Shown here in pieces: positions 50,483-60,074 of a stretch of 64,000 bases of DNA (its first letter is position 1; each line of letters opens with the position of its first letter). Position numbers and translations under genes: made by a program. The DNA comes from Verrucomicrobiia bacterium (GTDB taxonomy: Bacteria > Verrucomicrobiota > Verrucomicrobiia > Verrucomicrobiales > Akkermansiaceae), in contig JAUIJD010000012.1 in the NCBI GenBank assembly GCA_030431475.1, positions 28,815-92,814 on the forward strand, written 5' to 3'. The notes below the pieces were generated by a model. The model did no database searches. It was not told the origin of the DNA and saw only the letters and a program-made list of their open reading frames with translations.

Positions 50483-52036
50483 TCACGGGTCTCTGACCAC
50501 GACGACCACCCGCGCGTAGCGGGTCAGGCAAGGCTCCCCGTCATCCGTGATCTCGGCGATGAAATGCAGGGTCTGCCCCGGTCGCGCGTCGGTCGGAACG
50601 GTCACTTCGGCGACCGGGCCATCGATGTCCGGCAAGGGCTCTCCGGGGTAGGTGCCGGCCTCGGGGTAGTGCCACCAGCGGCAGGTGAGCCGGTCACGGT
50701 CGGGATCCCGCGAGGCGGAGGCGTCCAGCGTCACGGATTCCCCGGCGGCCGCCTCCATTTCCAGCGGCGTGTCCTTCAGCCTCACCACCGGGTGATGGTT
50801 GGCGGAATCGTAGTCCATCACGCACCAGTCGGCCCGCGCGGCGAAGTCATTCTGCACGGCCTCAAGCCAGCGCCAGATCGGCTTGAAGTAGCGGGTGCGG
50901 ATCGCGACCTGCTCCGGATCGGTGACGTGCTCGAGCTTCTTCGACCAGCTGTTGTGGATCGAAATCTGACCCTCGGGTCGCTGCCAGTCGTCCGCCGGCA
51001 ACGGATCCATCCAGACCTTCCCGCGCACCTTCACGTAGCGCCCGCCCCAGCCGCCCCAGCCGGGGTTCTCGGTGCTGCGCAGACCGTTGGGAATCGTGTG
51101 GAGGAAGGCCGGCGTGTCACCCTCGGCGTGGAAGGCCCCGTCGAGCGCTTCATACGAGGCGCACAGCGGACCGTGACCCTCGAGCAGGTGTTCCTTCATC
51201 CACGGCGCTTCGAAAGAGCACTTCGTCTCCTCCGGCAGCACCTTCCGCCAGATGTAGGCCATGCCGTCGAACTGGTCGGAGATGATGGTCGGCACACCGA
51301 GCGGCTCCCAGACCGGACGAATGGACTTCTGGTAGGTTTCGTCCTGCTCCCAGATCAGGAACAGCCGCAGCCTTCCCGCGACCTCCTTCATCTTCCCCGG
51401 GTGATCCTCCTCGATGATCTTCAGCGCCCGGGAGATCGTGTTGCAGCCGCCCCAGGCCTGGACCCAGACCGGACGCGGGTCGCGGTCGTGGAGCAGGACC
51501 TTCGCGATCCATTCCGCGCCCTCGGTGCGCTCGACATCCTCGCCGACCGCGGAGATGTTGCCGACCTTCCACACGCTCCGCAGATGCGCGGGTGTCGGGA
51601 ACCGCGGATCGTGGCGGCGGAGGTTCTCGAAGACCTTCCCGTAGAGGTCGATGGACTCCCCCACCCACTCCGGATCGTGAAAGGCGTGCCACCCTTCGCC
51701 GCCGACCCAGTGGAACTGCGAGCTGCTGTTGACGATGCCCTCGACTTCGAAGTCGTTCGAATGCAGGAGGAAACGCACCATCGAGCAGCGGTCATCGGCC
51801 TCGCCATCGGTGGTGACGATCACCCGCGTCCGGCCGGGGATCTCGGAAAAGGCGGTCCCCGGAGCACCGAAAAACATGCCGGCGAGGGCGAGGATCCACG
51901 AGGCGTGGCTGCGGCGGCGCGCCGCAGGCCGTGGCGGTGGCGGCCCGCCACCAAGATTGCCCTCCCGCGGCGGGCCGCCGCGATCCCCGCCTGCCGCGAG
52001 CCGCGGCAGCCACCGTTCTCCAATCCCTCTGATCAT
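50483..52036 (-). CDS. DUF1593 (nucleoside-hydrolase-like) secreted protein
   Basis: A 517-residue protein. The body from TRVIVTTDGEADDRCSMVRFLLHSNDF (read in parts) is DUF1593, related to nucleoside hydrolases, with VWVQAWGGCNTISRALK and DQFDGMAYIW; the C-terminal part is an Ig-like domain (AAGESVTLDASASRDPDRD). The ATG overlaps the upstream gene's stop (ATGA). Residues about 7-44 (GPPREGNLGGGPPPPRPAAR) are encoded by a palindromic repeat that lies between MIRGIG and the hydrophobic WILALAGMFFGAP core of the signal peptide, so the repeat appears to be inserted in frame. Family function is not established beyond carbohydrate-active loci. Confidence 0.88.
   Translation of the reverse strand: MIRGIGERWLPRLAAGGDRGGPPREGNLGGGPPPPRPAARRRSHASWILALAGMFFGAPGTAFSEIPGRTRVIVTTDGEADDRCSMVRFLLHSNDFEVEGIVNSSSQFHWVGGEGWHAFHDPEWVGESIDLYGKVFENLRRHDPRFPTPAHLRSVWKVGNISAVGEDVERTEGAEWIAKVLLHDRDPRPVWVQAWGGCNTISRALKIIEEDHPGKMKEVAGRLRLFLIWEQDETYQKSIRPVWEPLGVPTIISDQFDGMAYIWRKVLPEETKCSFEAPWMKEHLLEGHGPLCASYEALDGAFHAEGDTPAFLHTIPNGLRSTENPGWGGWGGRYVKVRGKVWMDPLPADDWQRPEGQISIHNSWSKKLEHVTDPEQVAIRTRYFKPIWRWLEAVQNDFAARADWCVMDYDSANHHPVVRLKDTPLEMEAAAGESVTLDASASRDPDRDRLTCRWWHYPEAGTYPGEPLPDIDGPVAEVTVPTDARPGQTLHFIAEITDDGEPCLTRYARVVVVVRDP
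51905..52013. repeat. Palindromic repeat inserted in the signal-peptide coding region
   Basis: A 109-base unit with GTGGCTGC at one end and GCAGCCAC at the other, packed with nested GCGGC/GCCGC hairpins. It is the longer sibling of the unit at 45677-45759 and lies inside the first 44 codons of the DUF1593 gene. Confidence 0.75.
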
Positions 52037-55000
52037 TCCGCCGTCGCCCGCAGGCGCATGAACCCCGTGTCGCCATCCTCGATCGCCACCGCGTAGTACC
52101 AGGTCACGATCTCGAAGTCCCCATCCGGCACCGGCGCCCCGGCCTGGACGGCGTGGGCGGGCAACAGTCCATCCAGGGTCGGGCCGGCCTCCGCGGTGAC
52201 GGTGATGCCGTTCCGCTCGACACGCAGGCGGGCACGGATCGTGAGGTAGTGCTTGTCGCCGGCCAGACCCAGATCGGCCGCGCTCTTCACCTCCCCCTCG
52301 GGAAGCGTGTCGTCGGCAGGATCCAGCGGATTGGTGCCATTGAGAAACTCGAAGACGTTGTCCACGAGCCCGTCATCGGCATTCGCATCCGGACCCTCCT
52401 CCCCCGGCGGGAACGCCATTCCCTCGGCCCAGGCGTCGTAGGCCAGATCGGGCACCAGGATGGCCTCCGGAGGACGGGAGAGCGCCGCCACCTCCGCCCC
52501 CGACAGACCGCGATCATAGAGGCGGAAGTCGTCGATCGCGCCATTGAACGGCGGGTCCGGCCACTGGCTCTTGCCGAGGTAATTGGCGACGTTCGAGATA
52601 TTGGACGGATTCAGGGTGATGGTCTGGGTGTCCACCAGCGCGCCGTTCAGGTAGAGCCTGCCGGTGTTTCCGATCAGGGTCACCGCGACATGGGCCCACT
52701 CTCCGACCGGAGGCATCGGGCCGTTGAGCTCCCCTCCTCCGCCGCTGTTGTAGATGCGGAAGCGCAGCGTGTCCCCGTCGGAGCGCGGCGTCAGGAAGAG
52801 GCTCTGGGGCGTGCCGTTGCCGAAGTCGCAGATCCGCTGCCAGGCGTTCCCTCCATCCCAGCGGAAGCGCGCCGAGATGGTGAGATCTGCGACGCCACTG
52901 ACGATGCCGGACGGCAAGGTCACGAAGTCATCGCCACCGTCGAACTCGATCGCTTCACCAAAGATTCCATCGACGTATCCCGGGCCTCCGGTGGCGCTCC
53001 CGTGGAAAGTTCCCGCGGAATCGCTGGTGTTTCCACTCAGCTCGTAGTGCGCGATCAGATCGGAGGGGGCGGCGACCTCGATCGTCATCGTCGCCTCGTC
53101 AGCCAGGCCGGTCGGATCGGTGACGCGCACCGTGAACACGTTGCTCCCGGCATCGGCGGCCGAGGGGACCCCGGAGATCCGTCCGTCCGCTTCGACGCTC
53201 AACCAGCGCGGTCCGCCGACCTTCGAGTAGCTCAGCCCACCGCCGGCATTCGGATCGGTCGCAGTGCCGGCGATGGTCTCGTCGTAGGCCTGACCCGGAG
53301 CGGCGGACGGCATCGCCATTGGGTCACTGGAAAACGCGGGCGGCCGGTTCGCCGGATTCGCCAGCGCCGCGACCTCCGTGCCGTCGAGCACGCGATTGAA
53401 GACGAGAAACTCGTCGATGCGACCATTGAGCAAGGGGTCGGCAAACTGGCTCTTCCCGAGGTAGCTGAAGTCGTGGGGAAAGTCACTCGGCTTGATGGTG
53501 ATGGTGTCCGAGTCCTGCAGCACCCCGTTCACGTAGAGCTTGCCGGTGTTGTCGCCGAGCGTCACGGCCACGTGAACCCATTGATTGGTCGGAAGCGCCG
53601 GGGTGGTCAGCGACTGCTCGGGGCCGTGGTTCTTGATGCCGAAATGAATGTTCACCCCGGCCGAGCGCGGGCTGAGGAACAGATACTGGTCGGTGCCGGT
53701 GCCAAAATCGAAGATCCGTTGCCACGAGTCGAAGGTGTCGCGCCAGAACCACGAGGCGATGGTGATCTCATCCGAGCTCGCGATCCCCGGCGGCAGGTTC
53801 ACGTGGTCGTCCGCCCCGTCGAGCTCGATGGCCGTGTTGATCCGTCCGGTCGTGTAGCCCGGGCCGCCCGCCGACCAGCCGTGGCCCGAGCCGACGCGGG
53901 TGCTCGTGTTCCCCTCGAAAGCGTAGTGGGCGACCAGCCCGGGAGGATCGCTCACCTCGATCTCAAGCTGCGTGTTGTTGACCGCGCCGAGACCGTCGGT
54001 GACCTGGACAACGAAGCGGTTCACGCCACCGTCGCCGGATCCCGGAATGCCGGTCAGCGCCCCGTCCGGCGCCACCGCGAGCCACGCCGGTCCGGCGACT
54101 TTGGCGAAGGTGAGCCCACCGCTGCCGCCGCCCACCTCGGTCGCCAGCGACCCGGTGAACGGCTGGAACCTCGTCGCAGTATCGGCGTAGAGCGGCGAGG
54201 CGAACTGCGGCGGCGTGCTCCCGGCGAGGGCCGCGATCTCCCCGTCACTCAGCGGTCGGTTGTAGAAATGCAGGTCATCCATCATTCCGTCGAAAAGCGG
54301 ATCCGGATACTGGCTCTTGCCGAGATAGCAGAAGCGCGTGTCCAGGTCGCCCGGGTCGTTGGTGAAGGACGAGTTGGTGCCGACCGGTGCGCCGTTCATG
54401 TAGATCTTGGCGGTGGTGTCGTCGATGACCACGGCGACATGCGTCCACACGCCGGTCGGCGGCGGGGGCGCCGTCACGATCTGATCGACCCCGTCCTGAC
54501 GGACCGTGAAGCGCATCGTGTTCCCCGATCCCCTCGGGGTGAAAAACACGTAGTTGTCGTAGGAATCCCCGTAGCCGTTGTTCACCTTCCGGCCGCTGCC
54601 GAAGTCGAAGATGCGCTGCCAGTCGTTGCCGCCGTCCCAGTAGATCCAGCCGGTGAAGGTGAAGTCGTTGGTATCCCCGAGGGAATCCGGAAGCTGCACG
54701 TAGTCGCTGGTGCCATCGAAGGAAAGGGCCTGCCCGGACTTTCCGGGAACGAAGTCCGGCGCGCCGATCGCCATCCCGTCGTTGCCGTGGATCAGGGCGT
54801 CGTGCAGATCGCCGTCGAAGGAGTAGTGCGCCTCGGCCGAGATCCAGGCGTTCGGGAACTGCTGGAGATAGCCGATGGGCGACTGGTGGTCGCGATACAT
54901 CACGCCCATCGGCGTGAGCCCGCCTTCGTCGTAGTGCGTCTGGCGGAACCACTCGACCCGGCTGTAGATCGAATACCTCTCAATCCACCAGGTATTGTCC

Positions 55001-56277
55001 ATCATGGTGATCATCGCCTCGATCACATCGCGATTCTGAGCGGTGCTGGGGTCGTAGGCGTTGTTCGTCCAGTTGGCGCCGTTGTTGAACTCCGTGACCC
55101 AGATCGGCAGGCCGGTCGCATCGTGGAAGCCCTTCAGGAAGTTGTGGAGCTGGGCGGCCGCCCCCGCCGGATCGTTCTGGTTCCAGTAGGCCTGGTAATA
55201 GTGCACCGGCAGGTAGTCGAGACGGTGCCCGGCGGCTCGCGCCTGATTCACGAAATCCACCAGCCAGCCGTAGCCGCCGTCGGTCACCGCCGGGGTACCC
55301 AGCCGCAGCCCGGTCGCCAGTTGCTCCGGAAGCCTCGCCACCGCATCGGACGTGCTGCCGTCGGGGTTCAGGTTCACGTAGGCGTCCTCGACCGGATTGT
55401 TCGGCTCGTTCAGGCCCAGCAGGTGGTTCACGCCCCTCGTTCTCCAGTCCTGATTCAGCCCGGGCCAGTTCGGTTGCTGCTTGATCGCCACGTATTCCCG
55501 GTCCGGCGTCGAGTTCAGGCTGATGTTCCAGTTGTAGTGCCAGTTGGCATTGAGATCGGTCGGAGAGACATCGCAGGACCCCTTCTTGGTGACCCACCGC
55601 CACGGGAAGACGCGGACGAAACTCACCTCGTTGTCCATGGTCGTGCGGATGTGGCCGATTTCGAGATCGCCGTCCGCAGCGACGAAGTTCATGCTGGTGC
55701 CCGTGCCGTCGGGCTCGGTCGCAAGCGTCGCCATGTAACCGCGCTTGAGCTTGAACGAGCTGATTGCGTCGTTGAACGAGCCCAGTTCCTGCCAGCCGTA
55801 GTTCACATACTGGCTGAGTTTTCGGGATGCCCCGGTGAAGGACTTGCCCTCATAGACGGTCAGCGGCGCGAAGGACGGGGCATGAGGAATGACGACCGAT
55901 CCCTGCCCGTGCTGCACCACTCGGACATTCGAGTCGACCACCGCCTGGGCACCGTTCACCCGGAGCGACGGCAGCAGAGAGCCGATCGTCGCGGACGGCT
56001 CCACCGCCGGAAAAAACACCCACGCATCCTCGGAATCGAGGTGGATCGTGCTGTTCGAGACCGGCGTGCCCCCGCCGGTGATGTGCAACTCCGATTTCCC
56101 CGTCAGCGTCGCAACGGTGGAGTTCAGGGACGGAACGGTGTGAACCTCCTCGTCGAGGTCCAGCGCCAGTCCGGAAGTGGCCAACGCCAGCCAACACGGG
56201 AGGACGAGTTTGCACACAACTCGGCGGAGGAAACGATGGGAAGGCAGCGAGTGCACTGGGTTTGAAAAACGGAGCAT
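52033..56277 (-). CDS. Secreted GH128-like hydrolase with crystallin and three LamG domains
   Basis: A 1414-residue exported protein. The ATG at 56277 gives an acceptable signal peptide ending SGLA. In order: a beta strand region, a beta/gamma-crystallin-like segment (about 140-210, LTVYEGKSFTGASRKLSQYV), a glycosyl-hydrolase domain of the Asl1/GH128 type (about 215-480) with acid/base in LLGLNEPNNP and nucleophile in PIWVTEFNNGANW, then LamG domains at about 495-695, 780-970 and 1065-1250 separated by putative Ig (He_PIG) domains, and a C-terminal tail with DANADDGLVDNVFEFLNGT. It probably attacks a beta-glucan. The stop is coupled to the DUF1593 start. Confidence 0.85.
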   Translation of the reverse strand: MLRFSNPVHSLPSHRFLRRVVCKLVLPCWLALATSGLALDLDEEVHTVPSLNSTVATLTGKSELHITGGGTPVSNSTIHLDSEDAWVFFPAVEPSATIGSLLPSLRVNGAQAVVDSNVRVVQHGQGSVVIPHAPSFAPLTVYEGKSFTGASRKLSQYVNYGWQELGSFNDAISSFKLKRGYMATLATEPDGTGTSMNFVAADGDLEIGHIRTTMDNEVSFVRVFPWRWVTKKGSCDVSPTDLNANWHYNWNISLNSTPDREYVAIKQQPNWPGLNQDWRTRGVNHLLGLNEPNNPVEDAYVNLNPDGSTSDAVARLPEQLATGLRLGTPAVTDGGYGWLVDFVNQARAAGHRLDYLPVHYYQAYWNQNDPAGAAAQLHNFLKGFHDATGLPIWVTEFNNGANWTNNAYDPSTAQNRDVIEAMITMMDNTWWIERYSIYSRVEWFRQTHYDEGGLTPMGVMYRDHQSPIGYLQQFPNAWISAEAHYSFDGDLHDALIHGNDGMAIGAPDFVPGKSGQALSFDGTSDYVQLPDSLGDTNDFTFTGWIYWDGGNDWQRIFDFGSGRKVNNGYGDSYDNYVFFTPRGSGNTMRFTVRQDGVDQIVTAPPPPTGVWTHVAVVIDDTTAKIYMNGAPVGTNSSFTNDPGDLDTRFCYLGKSQYPDPLFDGMMDDLHFYNRPLSDGEIAALAGSTPPQFASPLYADTATRFQPFTGSLATEVGGGSGGLTFAKVAGPAWLAVAPDGALTGIPGSGDGGVNRFVVQVTDGLGAVNNTQLEIEVSDPPGLVAHYAFEGNTSTRVGSGHGWSAGGPGYTTGRINTAIELDGADDHVNLPPGIASSDEITIASWFWRDTFDSWQRIFDFGTGTDQYLFLSPRSAGVNIHFGIKNHGPEQSLTTPALPTNQWVHVAVTLGDNTGKLYVNGVLQDSDTITIKPSDFPHDFSYLGKSQFADPLLNGRIDEFLVFNRVLDGTEVAALANPANRPPAFSSDPMAMPSAAPGQAYDETIAGTATDPNAGGGLSYSKVGGPRWLSVEADGRISGVPSAADAGSNVFTVRVTDPTGLADEATMTIEVAAPSDLIAHYELSGNTSDSAGTFHGSATGGPGYVDGIFGEAIEFDGGDDFVTLPSGIVSGVADLTISARFRWDGGNAWQRICDFGNGTPQSLFLTPRSDGDTLRFRIYNSGGGGELNGPMPPVGEWAHVAVTLIGNTGRLYLNGALVDTQTITLNPSNISNVANYLGKSQWPDPPFNGAIDDFRLYDRGLSGAEVAALSRPPEAILVPDLAYDAWAEGMAFPPGEEGPDANADDGLVDNVFEFLNGTNPLDPADDTLPEGEVKSAADLGLAGDKHYLTIRARLRVERNGITVTAEAGPTLDGLLPAHAVQAGAPVPDGDFEIVTWYYAVAIEDGDTGFMRLRATAE

Positions 56278-56461
56278 GCGGGAGCGAGGTCCCGCACGCG
56301 ATCCGGGTTGAATGGGCTTGGAGGGCTCGACTGATACCAACGAATTTCACGGCGGATATCCGACAACTGCCCCCGGTTCCCGGGAAGCATCGGCCCGGAC
56401 CGTGCCGAATTCAACCTTCGGACCCTTGCACATCCGGAACGCGAGCGGGGCTCTCCCGACG

Positions 56462-56500
56462 AAAAAACCGCACCGCCCCCGGATACCAGGGACGGTGCGG
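56462..56500 (-). terminator. Intrinsic terminator after the 820-residue LamG-type gene
   Basis: On the minus strand CCGCACCG and CGGTGCGG form a stem around a loop that can pair further, followed by TTTTTTC. It is 34 bases past the stop at 56534 and separates that gene from the next one downstream. Confidence 0.9.
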
Positions 56501-56533
56501 CATGGAAACGTCGCCCTCTCGGACGGAGATCGA

Positions 56534-58996
56534 TCAGGGAGCTGTCTGCGTGGCCGCCACCCGGACGAACAAGCGGGCCGCGGAGCCTCCCGTCACCGTG
56601 GCCGTGACCTCGACCGTGTCGTTCAGCGGTGCGTCCTGGTCGTCGGTGACCACCGGGGAAATGGTCACCGTCACTCCGTTGCCGTCGGTATCGCCCGAGC
56701 CATTCCACGAGGCCAGATCGCTCGACCACTCGTAGGATCCGGTCACATCGCTCGCTGGGTCGTTCGTCCGGCTATGCGTGATCGTCACCGAGCTTCCGGT
56801 CGCACCGGTGATCGTCGGTCCGGCATTGAAGACATCGGGCGCGGTGCCGAGGAAGTTCTCGACGCCGTTGTCGATGCCGTCGCCGTCCGGATCCTCGTCG
56901 AAGCCGGTCATCGCGCCGACCCCGGGGTAGCCCCCGATCCACGCCGCGTAGTCGTCGGCGGGCGGATTCGGATTCAGGGTCACGCTGTCGAAGCTGCTGC
57001 CCCAGCGGACCTCGTCCCAGGCGGCCGAGTTGCCGTCGTAGTCGGAAAAGGCCATGCGGTCCCAGCGCAGGTCCTTGCCGGAGACGGTTACGCCGCCGGC
57101 CGGATCCCCCGCCCCGAGGGCCGGGTCCACCCACACCGTCAGGTTGTCGCTGGCGGCGGCATCGCTAAGGTCGAACTTCACCACGACCAGGTGAACGCCG
57201 GTGTCGGCGGCCACTCCGGTGCTGTTGTAGGTGCCCGCCTCGTCGCCAAAGGCGTAGTTCGCACCGCCGGCCGTCATCAACCCGAAGTCGAAGTAGCGGC
57301 TGGAGTCCGCGGTATCGCCGGCGTAGAGGGCGAGCGATTGATACACGGTGTCTCCGGTTTCGAGTCCACTCTGGAACAGGAAGCTGAGGTAGCGGGTGCC
57401 GGAGGTGTTGTCGGCGACGACCAGGCCTGCCGACAGCGGACGGAAGACACGGCCACTGTTGAGCGCGGTGATCTCGCCGCCGGTGACATCGTTGATCACT
57501 GACACCTTGTCGCCGGAGGATCCGAGATAGGAGCCGTCGGCGTAGGCCAGCGATCCGCTCTCGATCGCCGGATAGCCGGTTCCGAAATCGATTTCGGTCC
57601 ATGCGCCGAGGTAGCCGTCGATCGCCGGGCTCTGGGTCGGAAGTCCTCCCACCACGTAGCCGGCCGCGATGTCGAAGGGCTCTTCACTAACAAGGCCATC
57701 CCATGGAGCGAACACGGCCAGCGCCATGTCAGCCGAAAGAACCGACGTCTCCGAACCCTCGTCGGCGACCGCCGCATCGTCGAAGACCTCGACAAAGTAG
57801 ATGCCCTCATCCGAAGCGCTGACGCCATCCAGCTCAAGCGTGGCCGAAGTCTCGCCGGCCAACGCGAGCTCGATCTCCTCCTCCCCCACGACGTACCATT
57901 GGTAGGTGAGCGTGCCGAGACCCGTGGCGGTCACTGAAAGCACCACATCCGATCCCTCCTCGGCGGCGACCGTGGTCGATTGCGCGGTGATCACCGGATC
58001 GGGATAGATCAGGTCCACCAGGGCCGGATCGCTGATGGCTTCCGTCGGGTTCGAGGCGATCACGCGATAGTAGCCGTAGTCACCCCACTCTCCCGGAGCA
58101 ATGGTCAGGGTGCCGGTCTCCGCTCCCGAGAAGCGCCCGCCGTCCTCGATATCGGTGTAGGTCGAGTCGTCCGGCGAGTACTGCCATTGGTAGGTCGGCG
58201 CGGGGTCGGAAAGCGCCGAGGCCGTCAGAACCACGGTATCGCCCACGAACCCGTCGTAGTCCTCCGGTTGTGTCGTGAACTCCGGAGAGACGGGCGGGAT
58301 CGCCACCAGCTGAAATCCCGCGATGCCTCCCCAGGCTCCGTCGCCACCGCTGCTGAAGTCGGCGGTCAGGGTCTGGGACGACCCGGAAAGCCCGGTGAAC
58401 ACCGCGTAGTTGGCGGAAGTAGTGTAGTCGACCGTATTGGTGGTCTGGGAGAAGACCGCGTTACCATCCCCACCCCGGACGTCTGCGGCCATGGAGGTGA
58501 AGAGGAAGGTGCTCGTCCCGTCCGTGATTTCACCCGTGCGGGTGTTGTCCGCCGAGTTGAAGTACACGTAGAGATCATACTCGGTGTACGGAATCTCACT
58601 GAGCGTGATCGAGGAGACCGTCGTCGGAGGCCCCCACCCCGCCGCACCCGCGTTGAGGTAGCCATGAAGCAAGCGGATGTTGTGGGTGCCGTCGGTGTCC
58701 GGACCGGGGTCGGCGTCCGTGGCGTTGTCCGTCCAGGTGTTGAACGTGACGAACGAGGCATCCAGTGAGGTGGCGACCCCATCGCTGTCCCAGAGGTTGG
58801 ACGCGGTGCTGCCGTTGTATCCGCCGTCAGACAGGCCGTAATTGCCCCACCCGTCGTTCCAGAAGGGGGCGTCGACAACCCCGGCGGTATTGGAGGCGTC
58901 GCGTGGAATCGTCCCCCAGCGTTCGACGTTGAAACTGATGACGGTGTCGGCGTTGGCTGAGGCAGACGCCGCGAGGAGAAGCAGGATTCTTTTCAT
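56534..58996 (-). CDS. Secreted multidomain protein, shared beta domain + Ig + LamG-like
   Basis: An 820-residue exported protein (signal peptide MKRILLLLAASASANA). It begins with an unnamed domain of about 200 residues also found in the next two genes upstream (SFNVERWG, APFWNDGW, THNIRLLHGYLNAG, EYDLYVYFNS, ANYAVFTGLSG, WGGIAGFQLV). Two Ig-like domains follow (about 240-430), then a jelly-roll domain (about 440-680, SRYFDFGLMTAGGANYAFGD) and a C-terminal tail with DEDPDGDGIDNGVENFLGT. The last 440 residues are almost the same as the end of the GH27 gene, also at DNA level. No enzyme domain is seen. A strong terminator follows. Confidence 0.8.
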   Translation of the reverse strand: MKRILLLLAASASANADTVISFNVERWGTIPRDASNTAGVVDAPFWNDGWGNYGLSDGGYNGSTASNLWDSDGVATSLDASFVTFNTWTDNATDADPGPDTDGTHNIRLLHGYLNAGAAGWGPPTTVSSITLSEIPYTEYDLYVYFNSADNTRTGEITDGTSTFLFTSMAADVRGGDGNAVFSQTTNTVDYTTSANYAVFTGLSGSSQTLTADFSSGGDGAWGGIAGFQLVAIPPVSPEFTTQPEDYDGFVGDTVVLTASALSDPAPTYQWQYSPDDSTYTDIEDGGRFSGAETGTLTIAPGEWGDYGYYRVIASNPTEAISDPALVDLIYPDPVITAQSTTVAAEEGSDVVLSVTATGLGTLTYQWYVVGEEEIELALAGETSATLELDGVSASDEGIYFVEVFDDAAVADEGSETSVLSADMALAVFAPWDGLVSEEPFDIAAGYVVGGLPTQSPAIDGYLGAWTEIDFGTGYPAIESGSLAYADGSYLGSSGDKVSVINDVTGGEITALNSGRVFRPLSAGLVVADNTSGTRYLSFLFQSGLETGDTVYQSLALYAGDTADSSRYFDFGLMTAGGANYAFGDEAGTYNSTGVAADTGVHLVVVKFDLSDAAASDNLTVWVDPALGAGDPAGGVTVSGKDLRWDRMAFSDYDGNSAAWDEVRWGSSFDSVTLNPNPPADDYAAWIGGYPGVGAMTGFDEDPDGDGIDNGVENFLGTAPDVFNAGPTITGATGSSVTITHSRTNDPASDVTGSYEWSSDLASWNGSGDTDGNGVTVTISPVVTDDQDAPLNDTVEVTATVTGGSAARLFVRVAATQTAP

Positions 58997-59090
58997 GGGT
59001 TGGAAATGGCGATGGTGCTGGTTCGAGGGCGCACGGGGCCAGAGCCTCGCCCGGAGGGGCGGGACTTCCCGGCACGAGGCACCGGAAAAG

Positions 59091-59861
59091 TTAGCGCCGG
59101 CGGCGAAGCAGGCCGAGCAGGCCGAGGCCGCCGAGGAAGGCGACGGTGGGTTCGGGAACGATCTGGACGGCGGAGATGCCACCCCATTCGTCATCGTCGC
59201 GGAACTGCGCGGTGACGGTCATGCTGTCCGCCGAAAGTCCTTCAAAGACAAAGTAGTTGGCGGCCGTGCCGTAACCGCTGGCGTCGGTCGTCGTGCCTTC
59301 GGTCAGGACCGCGTTGCCGGAGGCGTCGGTGATGGCGGCCGGACCGAGCGTCTTGGCGTAGTAGGTCGTGATGCCATCGGTGACCGTGAACTCGCGGTCG
59401 GCGGCATCACTCGAAACATAGACCACGATCGAGTAGCTCGAATAGGTTCCGTTGAGATCCGAAACCGTGACCGCCGAATACGTGGGATCCGGGTTCCATG
59501 CGGCAGGACCGGCACTAAGGTAACCGTTCAGGATCTCGCGGTTGTGCGAGCCGTCGGTGTCGAGACCGACGTGGGAGTCGGTGTAACGCCACGTGTTGAA
59601 GGACGTTCTCGAGATGTCCAAGGTACTGGCGGAGCCGGTGTTGTCGAGAAGGTCGGTCGTGATGTCGCCATCGAGAAAGGTGTCATTCCAGTAGGCCGCC
59701 GGGATCACCCCGGAAACCGCCGTGGCTTGATTCGTGCCTCCCTGGCCGTAGGAATCGCTCCAGTTGTTCAGGTTCCAGCTCACCACCACGGCGGCAGCCG
59801 AGGCGGAGGAAGTTCCGAGTCCGAGGGCCAGCAGCAGGGAGGCGGTTTGAACGGATTTCAT
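59091..59861 (-). CDS. PEP-CTERM surface protein with the shared beta domain
   Basis: A 256-residue protein with a signal peptide (MKSVQTASLLLALGLGTSSA) and a C-terminal PEP-CTERM sorting tag (VPEPTVAFLGGLGLLGLLRR), processed by an exosortase. Nearly the whole mature part is the same unnamed domain as in the two neighbouring genes (SWNLNNWS, AAYWNDTF, SHNREILNGYLSAG, SIVVYVSSDAADREF, ANYFVFEGLSAD, WGGISAVQIV). So here the domain occurs alone with a cell-surface anchor, suggesting it is a stable binding module. Confidence 0.92.
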   Translation of the reverse strand: MKSVQTASLLLALGLGTSSASAAAVVVSWNLNNWSDSYGQGGTNQATAVSGVIPAAYWNDTFLDGDITTDLLDNTGSASTLDISRTSFNTWRYTDSHVGLDTDGSHNREILNGYLSAGPAAWNPDPTYSAVTVSDLNGTYSSYSIVVYVSSDAADREFTVTDGITTYYAKTLGPAAITDASGNAVLTEGTTTDASGYGTAANYFVFEGLSADSMTVTAQFRDDDEWGGISAVQIVPEPTVAFLGGLGLLGLLRRRR

Positions 59862-59979
59862 GGTTTTGCGTATTGGGACGGATGATGTGGATCGATGGGG
59901 GACCTCCGGAATTCACGTGCCGGATGGACCTTCTGGTGGAAAACCCGCCGTCCGCTCCGAAAACCCGACACGATTTCCG

Positions 59980-60004
59980 AAAAAAATTAGCCCGTTCGGG
60001 TTAG
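59980..60004 (-). terminator. Intrinsic terminator after the GH27 gene
   Basis: On the minus strand TAACCC-GAAC-GGGCTA is followed by seven T residues. It lies about 70 bases past the GH27 fusion stop and upstream of the PEP-CTERM gene, so the two are separate transcripts. Confidence 0.82.
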
Positions 60005-60074
60005 TTTCAGAGTGGGCATCCGTCATCGCGGCCGGCGGGGCGTGGATTCTCCTCTTGAAATCAAGACTTCCGGC

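Noticed and set aside
52153..56265. A 1370-codon open frame on the plus strand opposite the GH128/LamG gene, and similar long antisense frames elsewhere (for example 2657-5548, 6793-9183, 19168-21963).
   Set aside because: They mirror real genes, are rich in R, P, H and G as expected from high-GC codon shadows, and show no domains or start signals.
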